From an uncultured Collinsella sp. (GTDB taxonomy: Bacteria; Actinomycetota; Coriobacteriia; Coriobacteriales; Coriobacteriaceae), in the NCBI GenBank assembly GCA_902464035.1, contig CABQHT010000083.1, forward strand, positions 1 through 5,754: 5,754 bases of DNA, in the 5' to 3' direction. A program made the translations under genes and the position numbers. The notes under the pieces are model-generated. The model saw only the letters and a list, made by a program, of their open reading frames with translations, was not told the origin of the DNA and did not search any database. How positions within the stretch are numbered: the stretch's first letter is position 1; each line of letters begins with the position of its first letter. This document shows, piece by piece, positions 1-5,698 of this stretch.

Positions 1-58
1 GCGGGTGGTTTCTGATGCGGCGCGCTGCGCGCCCCGCACAGGCTAAAGCCTTTAATGG
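1..58. other. Intergenic stretch with two small hairpins
   Basis: No gene start or complete gene is seen here. A GC-rich stem (GGCGCG at 19-24 with CGCGCC at 28-33, three-base loop) is followed by a short AGGC/GCCT stem (40-43 with 48-51) and TTT. These could be the terminator of a + strand gene ending to the left. The first frame reads four codons to a TGA at 13-15, but this is too short to assign to any protein. Confidence 0.3.
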
Positions 59-100
59 AAAAACCACCACAAAGGGGACAAGCACCTTTGTGGTGGTTTT
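59..100 (-). terminator. Intrinsic terminator of the flavodiiron gene, possibly bidirectional
   Basis: A perfect 16-bp inverted repeat (60-75 with 85-100) has a 9-base loop. On the - strand the stem is followed by a T run (complement of A59-A63), 23 bases after the flavodiiron stop codon, so it is placed to end that transcript. On the + strand it also ends in TTTT, so it may work in both directions. The arms are CCACCACAAAGG-like, and GGGGAC spans the stem-loop junction (74-79). The same hexamer sits in the loops of the hairpins near the right end of the window, so this terminator may also belong to that repeat family. Confidence 0.85.
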
Positions 101-122
101 GATATCAGAAGCGAGCGTATCG

Positions 123-1283
123 CTACTTGGAAAGCTCGTCGGCGAGGGCCTCGATCTGGGCGCGCGAGGCGTCGTTGAGCGAACCCAGAACGGTCACCTT
201 GTTCTGCGCCAGGGTGATGTCCTTCATACCCTCGAGCTCCTTGGTCATAACCTTGGCAGCTGCAGGCGCCCAGGAACCGGCCTCGACAAGCGCCACGGTA
301 CGGTTCTGGTAGGCATGCTCGGCAAGCGTGTGGATAAAGGTGCTCATGAACGGGAAGATCTCGCCCTGATAGGTGATAGAAGCGAGCACCAGACGGTCAT
401 AGCGGAACGCGTCCTCAACGGCCTCGGCCATGTCGTCGCGAGCCAGGTCAAAGACGGAAACCTTCTGGCCGCGGGCCTCGAGCGCAGATGCAAGCTCCTC
501 AACGGCAGCCTTCAGATGGCCATACACGCTCGCGTAGGCAATGGTGATGCCCTCGTCCTCGGGCTGATAGCTCGACCAGGTGTTGTAGGTGTCGAGGTAG
601 TAGCCCAGGTTCTCGGTTAGCACGGGGCCATGGAGCGGACAGATAACCTGGATGTCCAGATCGGCGGCCTTCTTGAGCACAGCCTGCACAAACTTGCCGA
701 ACTTTCCCACGATGCCAAAGTAGTAGCGGCGAGCCTCGCAGGCCCAACCCTCGGGGTCCTCGATGTCGTTAGCACCGAACTTGCCAAAGCCGTCGGCACT
801 AAAGAGCACCTTGTCGGTGGCCTCGTAGGAGAACAGCACCTCGGGCCAGTGCACGTTGGGGGCGCCGACAAAGGTTAGGCTGTGGCCGCCCAGGTCGAGC
901 ACGTCACCCTCCTTGACAACCATCTTGCGCTCGGGGAAGTCGGTGCCAAAGTAGTTAACCATCATGCGGAAGGCGCCCATGCTTGCCACAATCTGTGCCT
1001 GGGGATAGCGCTCCATAAAGGCGGCGATGCCGGCGGAGTGATCGGGCTCCATGTGATGGATGACCAGGTAGTCGGGCGTACGGCCATCGAGCACGGCCTC
1101 GAGGTTGCCGAGCCACTCGTCGACAAAGCCAGCGTCAACCGAATCGGCGACAGCGATCTTCTCGCCCAAGATAACGTAGCTGTTGTATGCCATACCGTTC
1201 TCGGACACATCGTACTGGCCCTCGAACAGGTCAATGTCGTGATCGTCGACGCCAATGTAGCGGATATCCTTGGTGATCTCCAT
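123..1283 (-). CDS. Flavodiiron protein (A-type flavoprotein, FprA family)
   Basis: A cytoplasmic di-iron/FMN enzyme that in this family reduces O2 to water and/or NO to N2O, protecting anaerobes. The product is 386 aa, the usual size for a class A protein with only the two core domains; no rubredoxin or flavin-reductase extension is present. The N-terminal metallo-beta-lactamase-like domain (about 1-245) keeps all family iron ligands: HxExDH at 77-82, H145 (NVHWPE), D164 (SADGFGKFG) and H218 (PLHGP). The flavodoxin-like domain (about 247-386) has the FMN loop YASVYGH near 250-256, ITYQGEIFPF and VEAGSW. The start was set at 1283 (MEITKDIRYIGV) because AGGAGG lies 9 bases upstream and the family begins about there; an in-frame ATG at 1340 would add 19 residues that look unlike the family and lies upstream of the promoter. 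Choice between O2 and NO as main substrate cannot be read from the sequence. The electron donor is not encoded nearby. Confidence 0.95.
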   Translation of the reverse strand: MEITKDIRYIGVDDHDIDLFEGQYDVSENGMAYNSYVILGEKIAVADSVDAGFVDEWLGNLEAVLDGRTPDYLVIHHMEPDHSAGIAAFMERYPQAQIVASMGAFRMMVNYFGTDFPERKMVVKEGDVLDLGGHSLTFVGAPNVHWPEVLFSYEATDKVLFSADGFGKFGANDIEDPEGWACEARRYYFGIVGKFGKFVQAVLKKAADLDIQVICPLHGPVLTENLGYYLDTYNTWSSYQPEDEGITIAYASVYGHLKAAVEELASALEARGQKVSVFDLARDDMAEAVEDAFRYDRLVLASITYQGEIFPFMSTFIHTLAEHAYQNRTVALVEAGSWAPAAAKVMTKELEGMKDITLAQNKVTVLGSLNDASRAQIEALADELSK

Positions 1284-1292
1284 CAGGCAAAG

Positions 1293-1298
1293 CCTCCT
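1293..1298 (-). promoter_or_regulatory. Ribosome binding site of the flavodiiron gene
   Basis: Reads AGGAGG on the - strand, 9 bases before the ATG at 1283. This consensus site decides the start in favour of 1283 over the upstream in-frame ATG at 1340. Confidence 0.85.
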
Positions 1299-1299
1299 A

Positions 1300-1323
1300 G
1301 ATAGACAAAAGAGCCCGTCTATC
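1300..1323 (-). promoter_or_regulatory. Inverted repeat over the flavodiiron promoter, candidate operator
   Basis: GATAGAC (1300-1306) and GTCTATC (1317-1323) form a perfect 7-bp inverted repeat with a 10-base spacer. It covers the downstream half of the predicted -10 box and the predicted start of transcription and ends just before the ribosome site. This is where a repressor would block initiation. It could also form a small hairpin in the mRNA leader. The binding protein is unknown. It does not resemble the galactose operators further right. Confidence 0.45.
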
Positions 1324-1329
1324 ATAGCA
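1321..1329 (-). promoter_or_regulatory. Extended -10 promoter for the flavodiiron gene
   Basis: On the - strand the bases read TGC then TATGAT, that is an extended -10 element with five of six consensus positions in the hexamer. No good -35 hexamer is seen at 16-18 bases upstream, which is tolerated by extended -10 promoters. Transcription would begin near 1314, giving a leader of about 30 bases. It means the flavodiiron gene need not depend on read-through from the repressor gene. Confidence 0.55.
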
Positions 1330-1383
1330 CTCGGCTGCATCCCAACAGCTATCTGCCGGCATCCTTACCGATTGTTATTGAAA

Positions 1384-1408
1384 TGCGATAAATCGCCGTT
1401 TATCAGCA
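1384..1408 (-). terminator. Weak hairpin after the repressor gene
   Basis: GATAAA (1387-1392) and TTTATC (1399-1404), flanked by TGC/GCA with one bulged base, form an AT-rich stem just past the repressor stop codon. On the - strand it is followed only by a short TTT. It may be a weak terminator or partial attenuator between the repressor and flavodiiron genes, or an unrelated dyad. The rest of the 129-bp gap (1284-1412) holds only the flavodiiron promoter, its dyad and its ribosome site. Confidence 0.25.
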
Positions 1409-1412
1409 CAAA

Positions 1413-2444
1413 CTATGCGCGCGGTATCGCCGTGCTATGTCGAATGATGAGCTGGCCGGGAATACGAATGGCAACGGTCTTGCCCACCGTGCCCGCCTCG
1501 GGAACCGCATGCTCAAACACCTCGCGTCCACGCTGATGTAGATCGAAGCGCACGGTTGTGAGCTCGTTGTGTGCCACAAAATCATCGAGCGAATCATCGA
1601 CACCCACCACGCTCACGTCCTCGGGCACGCGCAGGCCGCTATCGCGCAGCGCTGCAATTGCGCCATTTGCCATCTGATCGTTTGCCGCATAGATCGCCGT
1701 CATGGTGCGGTCGTGCTCGGCCAGATACCTGCCGGCTTCGTATCCGCTGTTGGCAGACCAGTCACCCTCGAGTGGCTCTACCGGCTCGATGTGTTTACGC
1801 TCGAGTGTATCTTGCCAACCGGCGCGACGAAATTGCTCGTCGACCGAGAACGACGGGCCGCCAATATAGCGAATCTGCTCGTGCCCCAGCTCAAACAGGT
1901 GATCCATAAGCAATAGCGAGCAGCCGTAATGGTCGGAGTCGACCGTGGTCACGCGCGGATGCGCATACATGGTGACGATAACCGTGCCGATTCCCGGCAG
2001 CGGATCGAACGTCTCAAAGTCGGGTGCCATTCGGCTCATGCCGATAATGATGCCATCGACCGGCAGCGCCGCCATGCGGCGGGTGGCCTCGGCAAGCGAG
2101 AACTCCTCGGTCTTGGACATCTCGACCAGCGTGATGGCGCAGCCATGCTCGCGAGCGGCACTGGCGATACCATCGATCATCGTCAGGTTCCCAAACTTGG
2201 TGACATCGTTGACGCATAGACCGACCGAATGGTAGCGACCGTCGCGCAGGGAGCGGCCGGCATAGCTCGGGCGAAAGCCGAGCTCTTGCATGGCAGCCCG
2301 TACGCGCTGGCGCGTCTGCTCGTTCACATTGGGCAGGCCGTTGGCGACGCGCGAGACCGTCTGCTGCGAAACGCCAGCAGCGCGGGCGACGTCGGCCATG
2401 GAAACCGGACGCGAGCCTGTATCGTTGGAGGGGCGCCTTGCCAC
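1413..2444 (-). CDS. LacI-family repressor, likely of the galKT operon
   Basis: A 343-aa DNA-binding transcription regulator. The N-terminal helix-turn-helix (about 15-60) has ADVARAAGVSQQTVSRVANG with recognition-helix residues Q27, Q28 and R32 at the places of Y17, Q18 and R22 in E. coli LacI. The hinge leucine is L66 (GRSLRDG). The sugar-binding domain (about 72-343) has RRAGW, EGDWSANSG, AANDQMA and VVGVDDS. R206, W229, N255 and D283 fall at a constant offset of nine from LacI R197, W220, N246 and D274, which contact galactosides. The protein stops near LacI residue 334, so the LacI tetramerisation helix is absent and a dimer is expected. The start is GTG at 2444, preceded by an AAGGTGA ribosome site; M16 has no better site and would trim the domain edge. 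It is divergent from galK with three LacI-type operators between them, so repression of galKT and of itself is inferred. The inducer is a guess: galactose or a galactoside. Confidence 0.9.
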   Translation of the reverse strand: MARRPSNDTGSRPVSMADVARAAGVSQQTVSRVANGLPNVNEQTRQRVRAAMQELGFRPSYAGRSLRDGRYHSVGLCVNDVTKFGNLTMIDGIASAAREHGCAITLVEMSKTEEFSLAEATRRMAALPVDGIIIGMSRMAPDFETFDPLPGIGTVIVTMYAHPRVTTVDSDHYGCSLLLMDHLFELGHEQIRYIGGPSFSVDEQFRRAGWQDTLERKHIEPVEPLEGDWSANSGYEAGRYLAEHDRTMTAIYAANDQMANGAIAALRDSGLRVPEDVSVVGVDDSLDDFVAHNELTTVRFDLHQRGREVFEHAVPEAGTVGKTVAIRIPGQLIIRHSTAIPRA

Positions 2445-2537
2445 AAAATCACCTTCACCCTTGCGAGATCAAAAGAGCGTACATACCGGCCCGTGCAGAA
2501 ATAGAGCCCGCGCGGAGGGCCGCTATCGTCGGACGCA

Positions 2538-2551
2538 TGTTAACGTACTCT
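2538..2551 (+). promoter_or_regulatory. LacI-type operator A
   Basis: TGTTAACGTACTCT, matching the other two sites in the first 13 of 14 bases. The central CG at 2544-2545 fits the pattern TG-five bases-CG... of LacI-family sites, although the final CA is here CT. It lies about 100 bp upstream of the repressor start codon, the best placed of the three for autoregulation. Confidence 0.7.
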
Positions 2552-2606
2552 ACTTTTTCTAGCTGCAGCTCTTCTGCTCCATAAGTCCATACGGCACTAC
2601 CGTTCA

Positions 2607-2623
2607 CGGCCGAATTTCGACCG
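2607..2623. promoter_or_regulatory. 17-bp dyad between operators A and B
   Basis: CGGCCGAATTTCGACCG is a palindrome about T2615 with one mismatched pair (2610 with 2620). Its sequence is unrelated to the LacI-type operators. It may be a site for a second regulator, but a chance palindrome cannot be excluded. Confidence 0.25.
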
Positions 2624-2660
2624 ATTACCAGATTCTCAAAAAGTAATAAGCGTTGTGTTA

Positions 2661-2674
2661 TGAGTACGTTAACA
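2661..2674 (-). promoter_or_regulatory. LacI-type operator B
   Basis: Reads TGAGTACGTTAACA on the + strand, the exact reverse complement of operator C. The match continues to 18 bp (2657-2674 against 2725-2742). TG and CA sit at the ends and CG at the centre (2667-2668), the layout of LacI/GalR/CcpA-type sites where the hinge leucine opens the central CG step. Its centre is 64 bp from C and 123 bp from A. Confidence 0.8.
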
Positions 2675-2724
2675 TAGCCCTTAACGTGCGGCATCGTGGA
2701 TGCTGAGTTCACACCGCTTCAAAT

Positions 2725-2738
2725 TGTTAACGTACTCA
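2725..2738 (+). promoter_or_regulatory. LacI-type operator C, next to galK
   Basis: TGTTAACGTACTCA with central CG at 2731-2732, continuing TAAC to 2742 in the stretch shared with operator B. It lies 45 bp before the galK start codon, within the likely core promoter or start of transcription, so it is the best candidate for direct repression of galKT. Confidence 0.8.
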
Positions 2739-2767
2739 TAACGACGCAAAACTGACCTGTTCGCGCC

Positions 2768-2777
2768 AAGGAAAGGA
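2768..2777 (+). promoter_or_regulatory. Ribosome binding site of galK
   Basis: AAGGAAAGGA precedes the ATG at 2783 with a gap of five bases. It supports this start. Confidence 0.75.
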
Positions 2778-2782
2778 CCTTC

Positions 2783-3988
2783 ATGACCGCCCCGGACGAA
2801 AAGACGCTCGCTACGCTCACCAAGCTGTTTGAGGAGGAGTTTGGCCCCATCGGCGACCGCCAGGTGCTCTATGTGCACGCGCCCGGTCGCTCCGAGATCA
2901 GCGGCAACCACACCGACCACGAGGGCGGCCACGTTATCGCCGGCTCGCTCGATGTCGCCGTCGACGGCATTGCCGTGGCAACCGACACCGACAAGGTCCG
3001 CGTTGCCGACGAGGGCTACCCCACCTTTGAGATCACGCTCGACACGCTGGATGTTCAGGAGTCCGAGAAGGGCACGTCCGCAAGCCTCGTCCGCGGCATG
3101 GCCCACGAGGTCGCAGCCCTGGGCGTTGAGCCCCACGGCTTCGACTTCGCCTTCACCTGCTCCGTCCCCTCGGGCGGCGGCCTTTCCAGCTCCGCTGCCG
3201 TCGAGGCAGCATACGGCCGCGCCATGGAGACGCTCTGGGGCGCACCCGCCATTGAGCCCGTCGCACTCGCCCAGATGAGCCAGCGCACCGAGAACAACTA
3301 CTACGGCAAGCCCTGCGGTCTGATGGACCAGGCTGCCGTGTGCCTGGGTGGCCTTGCCTACATGGACTTTGAGGATCAGGCTCAGCCTAAGACCCAGAAG
3401 CTCGAGCTCAACTTTGAGGATCACGGCTATGCGCTCGTGCTCGTTAAGGTTGGCGCCGACCATGTGGCGGCTACCGACGACTACGCCGCCGTTCCGCGCG
3501 AGATGCAGGACGTCGCCGCCGAGTTTGGTAAGGCACGCCTGTGCGAGGTCAACGTTGCCGACTTTGACGCCAAGCTCCCCGAGCTGCGCGCCAAGCTGGG
3601 CGACCGCGCTTGCCTGCGCGCCGTTCACTACTGGTACGAGAACGGCCTGGTCGACAAGCGCTGGGCGGCTCTTAACGCCGGCGACATTGACCAGTTCCTG
3701 GTCCTGACGCGCGAGTCCGGCGCCAGCTCTGCCATGTACCTGCAGAATGTTGTTGCCAAGCTGGGTTCCGAGCAGCCTTCCATGTATGCCCTGGCGCTGG
3801 CCGAGCACGTGCTCGACGGCCGCGGCGCCGTCCGTATCCACGGTGGCGGCTTTGGCGGCACCATTCAGGCCTTCGTGCCGCTCGATTTGGTCGACACTTT
3901 CATTGCCAAGATGAACGGCTGGCTGGGCGAGGGTTCCGCCCGTCACTACGCTATCTCTGACAAGGGGGCATACGCGGCATGGCTGTAA
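2783..3988 (+). CDS. galK: Galactokinase
   Basis: Phosphorylates alpha-D-galactose with ATP to galactose-1-phosphate in the cytoplasm, the first committed Leloir step. The product is 401 aa, normal for the GHMP kinase family. Three family motifs are visible in order: the galactokinase signature PGRSEISGNHTDHEGG at 34-49, the ATP-binding loop PSGGGLSSSAAV at 129-140, and the C-terminal HGGGFGG at 353-359. The catalytic aspartate is D182 in CGLMDQ. The signature differs from the classical form of human and E. coli enzymes (GRVNLIGEHTDY): the sugar-binding Glu is replaced by N42 while H43 and D45 remain. I recall similar GNHTDH signatures in galactokinases of gut anaerobes, so this is probably a subfamily trait and not a defect. 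It is first in an operon with galT, and is probably controlled by the repressor through the operators upstream. Specificity for galactose over other sugars is inferred from the signature and from galT. Confidence 0.95.
   Translation: MTAPDEKTLATLTKLFEEEFGPIGDRQVLYVHAPGRSEISGNHTDHEGGHVIAGSLDVAVDGIAVATDTDKVRVADEGYPTFEITLDTLDVQESEKGTSASLVRGMAHEVAALGVEPHGFDFAFTCSVPSGGGLSSSAAVEAAYGRAMETLWGAPAIEPVALAQMSQRTENNYYGKPCGLMDQAAVCLGGLAYMDFEDQAQPKTQKLELNFEDHGYALVLVKVGADHVAATDDYAAVPREMQDVAAEFGKARLCEVNVADFDAKLPELRAKLGDRACLRAVHYWYENGLVDKRWAALNAGDIDQFLVLTRESGASSAMYLQNVVAKLGSEQPSMYALALAEHVLDGRGAVRIHGGGFGGTIQAFVPLDLVDTFIAKMNGWLGEGSARHYAISDKGAYAAWL
3962..3968 (+). promoter_or_regulatory. Ribosome binding site of galT inside galK
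   Basis: AAGGGGG ends 10 bases before the ATG at 3979 and 19 bases before the alternative ATG at 3988. This favours 3979 as the galT start, within the last codons of galK. Confidence 0.55.
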
Positions 3989-5607
3989 TGACCGACGTGC
4001 GCGAGGCTGCGCAGAACCTGATCGAGTACGCCATCCACCGATCCATGATCGGGCAGGACGACCGCATCTGGGCCTACAACACCATTCTTGAGTGCATTGG
4101 CGCCACAGGCCCCGCGCTCGACATGACCTGGGCGCTGCAGACCGAGAAGCTCTCGCTTTTGCACCCCGATACCCTCCCCGACTTTGATCTGGAGGGCACG
4201 CTCGCCGGACTTTCCGAGGCCGCCGTCGCCAACGGCGCTGCCGAGGACACGGCATCGGGCCGCGACCGCATCGCTATGCGCATCATGGGCGTGCTTATGC
4301 CGAGGCCTTCGGTTGTAAACGAGGAGTTCAATGGACGCATGGGCGTCAACGAGCCCCGCGCCGCGACCGACTGGTTCTACGGCCTGTGCTGCGACGCCGG
4401 TTACGTGCGCCGTGCCGCCATCGCGCGCAACATCAAATGGAGCACCCCCACCAACTGGGGCGATCTTGAGATCACCATCAACCTGTCCAAGCCCGAGAAG
4501 GATCCGCGCGACATCGCTGCCGCCGGCGCCGCAAAGAACACGGGCGAGAAGTACCCCGCCTGCCAGCTGTGCATCGAAAACGAAGGCTACCCGGGACGCT
4601 CCGCCGCGGCCGACGGTGGCGCTCACCCCGCCCGCCAGAACCTGCGCATTATTCCCATCTCGCTCGACGGCGAGCGCTGGGGCTTCCAGTACAGCCCGTA
4701 CGCGTACTTTAACGAGCACTGCATTGCCATGAGCTCCGAGCATCGTCCGATGCACGTGGACCGCAAGAGCCTCTCCTGTTTGCTCGACTTTGTGGACCTG
4801 TTCCCGCACTACTTTATCGGCTCCAATGCCGACCTGCCCATCGTGGGCGGCTCGATTCTGTCGCACGACCATTTCCAGGGTGGCGCGCACGAGTTCCCCA
4901 TGATGCACGCCGCCGAGGTCTCGCAGTTTAGCGTGCCCGGTTTTGACCAGGTCAGCGGTACTGTGCTGCAGTGGCCGCTTTCGGTGCTACGACTGCGTTC
5001 GCACGACCGCGCCCAGTTGCTCGATGCTGCTGAGAAGATTATCCTGGCATGGCGCGAGTGGACCGATGAGTCGGTGGGCGTCATCGCGCACACAGCCGAT
5101 GGCATGGCGCACAACACCGTGACGCCCGTCATCCGCCGCGTCGACTCCCGCGGCAACGCCGGCGGCGAGATCTACGAGGCCTACTTGGCGCTTCGCTGCA
5201 ATATCACGACCGACGAGCATCCGCTGGGCGTGTTCCACCCGCATGCCGAGTATCACCATATTAAAAAGGAGAACATCGGCCTGATCGAAGTCATGGGCCT
5301 GGCCATTTTGCCGCCGCGCTTGGTTCCCGAGCTCGGCGCTGTCCGCGAGCACCTGCTAGCGGCCAAAGCCGATGCCGGCTACGACCTTGCCAGCGCGCTC
5401 GAGGGCGACGACCTTTGCCGCAGCCACGCCGCATGGGCCGAAGATGTTTTTGCCCGCCGCGCCGACGAGCTTACGGCGGACAACGCCATCGATATCCTGC
5501 ACGAGGAGGTCGGCGTGGTGTTTGGCCACGTGCTCGACAACGCCGGCGTCTTTAAGTGGGACGAGGCCGGCCGCGCCGCCCAGCAGCGCTTTATCGACTC
5601 ACTGTAA
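3979..5607 (+). CDS. galT: UDP-glucose--hexose-1-phosphate uridylyltransferase, class 2
   Basis: Transfers UMP from UDP-glucose to galactose-1-phosphate through a histidine-bound intermediate, giving UDP-galactose and glucose-1-phosphate; it is the second Leloir step. It belongs to the Firmicutes-type GalT class, not the E. coli type. Marks of that class are CQLCIENEGY at 195-204, YFNEHCIAMSSEHRPM from 243, the active site SHDHFQGG with H296, H298 and Q300, the conserved block HIKKENIGLIEVMG at 427-440, and VFKWDEAG near the end. At 542 aa it is somewhat longer than the roughly 490-510 usual for the class; part of the extra length is an Ala-rich insert near 205-215. The start at 3979 (MAVMTDV) overlaps galK by 10 bp; ATG at 3988, which shares its A with the galK stop codon, is an alternative that removes three residues. 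Either way translation is coupled to galK. Needs GalE to regenerate UDP-glucose, not encoded here. Confidence 0.95.
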   Translation: MAVMTDVREAAQNLIEYAIHRSMIGQDDRIWAYNTILECIGATGPALDMTWALQTEKLSLLHPDTLPDFDLEGTLAGLSEAAVANGAAEDTASGRDRIAMRIMGVLMPRPSVVNEEFNGRMGVNEPRAATDWFYGLCCDAGYVRRAAIARNIKWSTPTNWGDLEITINLSKPEKDPRDIAAAGAAKNTGEKYPACQLCIENEGYPGRSAAADGGAHPARQNLRIIPISLDGERWGFQYSPYAYFNEHCIAMSSEHRPMHVDRKSLSCLLDFVDLFPHYFIGSNADLPIVGGSILSHDHFQGGAHEFPMMHAAEVSQFSVPGFDQVSGTVLQWPLSVLRLRSHDRAQLLDAAEKIILAWREWTDESVGVIAHTADGMAHNTVTPVIRRVDSRGNAGGEIYEAYLALRCNITTDEHPLGVFHPHAEYHHIKKENIGLIEVMGLAILPPRLVPELGAVREHLLAAKADAGYDLASALEGDDLCRSHAAWAEDVFARRADELTADNAIDILHEEVGVVFGHVLDNAGVFKWDEAGRAAQQRFIDSL

Positions 5608-5640
5608 TGATCCCTTGGGGACGGAGGAAAACGGATCATT
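5606..5640. repeat. GGGGAC-loop hairpin after galT
   Basis: AATGATCC (5606-5613) and GGATCATT (5633-5640) form a perfect 8-bp stem that begins within the galT stop codon. The 19-base loop opens with CTTGGGGACGG. TTGGGGACG recurs twice at the right end of the window in hairpins with unrelated stems. It may be a REP-like element, and it could protect the 3' end of the galKT message. No coding sequence is seen in it. Confidence 0.6.
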
Positions 5641-5653
5641 TCGTCTTCAAGAC

Positions 5654-5696
5654 AACGGCGCCCGCCGGCAACATCGCCGACGGGCGCCGTTTTATT
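5654..5696 (+). terminator. Intrinsic terminator of the galKT operon
   Basis: AACGGCGCCCG (5654-5664) pairs with CGGGCGCCGTT (5681-5691). After one mismatch, CGGC (5666-5669) pairs with GCCG (5676-5679), leaving a six-base loop. TTTTATT follows on the + strand. It is a strong, classical terminator placed 46 bases after the galT stop codon. Confidence 0.93.
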
Positions 5697-5698
5697 GG

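Larger units (their letters stand above)
2445..2782. promoter_or_regulatory. Divergent control region between the repressor and galK
   Basis: A 338-bp gap, less GC-rich than its flanking genes, with no convincing gene. It holds three LacI-type operators, a separate 17-bp dyad at 2607-2623, the GTG ribosome site of the repressor and the galK ribosome site. I found no promoter pair I would defend. TTCACA at 2708-2713 is the best -35-like hexamer on the + strand, but a matching -10 at normal spacing is not clear. An open frame on the - strand from 2712 to 2455 crosses all three operators and has no family features, so I do not call it. Confidence 0.75.

Noticed and set aside
15..620. Open frame on the + strand opposite the flavodiiron gene (201 codons)
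   Set aside because: It runs through the terminator hairpin at 59-100 and is opposite the conserved flavodoxin-like domain. No ribosome site or family similarity is seen.
1284..1412. Riboswitch in the leader of the flavodiiron gene
   Set aside because: The leader predicted from the promoter is only about 30 bases, too short for a known riboswitch aptamer.
2681..2690. Fourth copy of the operator (TTAACGTGCG)
   Set aside because: Only TTAACGT matches; the outer TG and the other half-site are missing, so at most it is a stray half-site next to operator B.
2455..2712. Possible 85-aa protein on the - strand in the divergent region
   Set aside because: It crosses all or part of the operator array, has no recognisable domain and no good ribosome site; the region is better explained as regulatory DNA.
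2681..4255. Long open frame on the - strand antisense to galK and the start of galT (524 codons)
   Set aside because: It has no recognisable domain, low-complexity Ala/Gly/Val/Arg composition, and mirrors the codon pattern of galK, whose motifs are all intact. It is a typical shadow frame in GC-rich DNA.
3946..4908. Open frame on the - strand antisense to galT (320 codons)
   Set aside because: No family features; it lies wholly opposite a conserved enzyme and is explained by the base composition.
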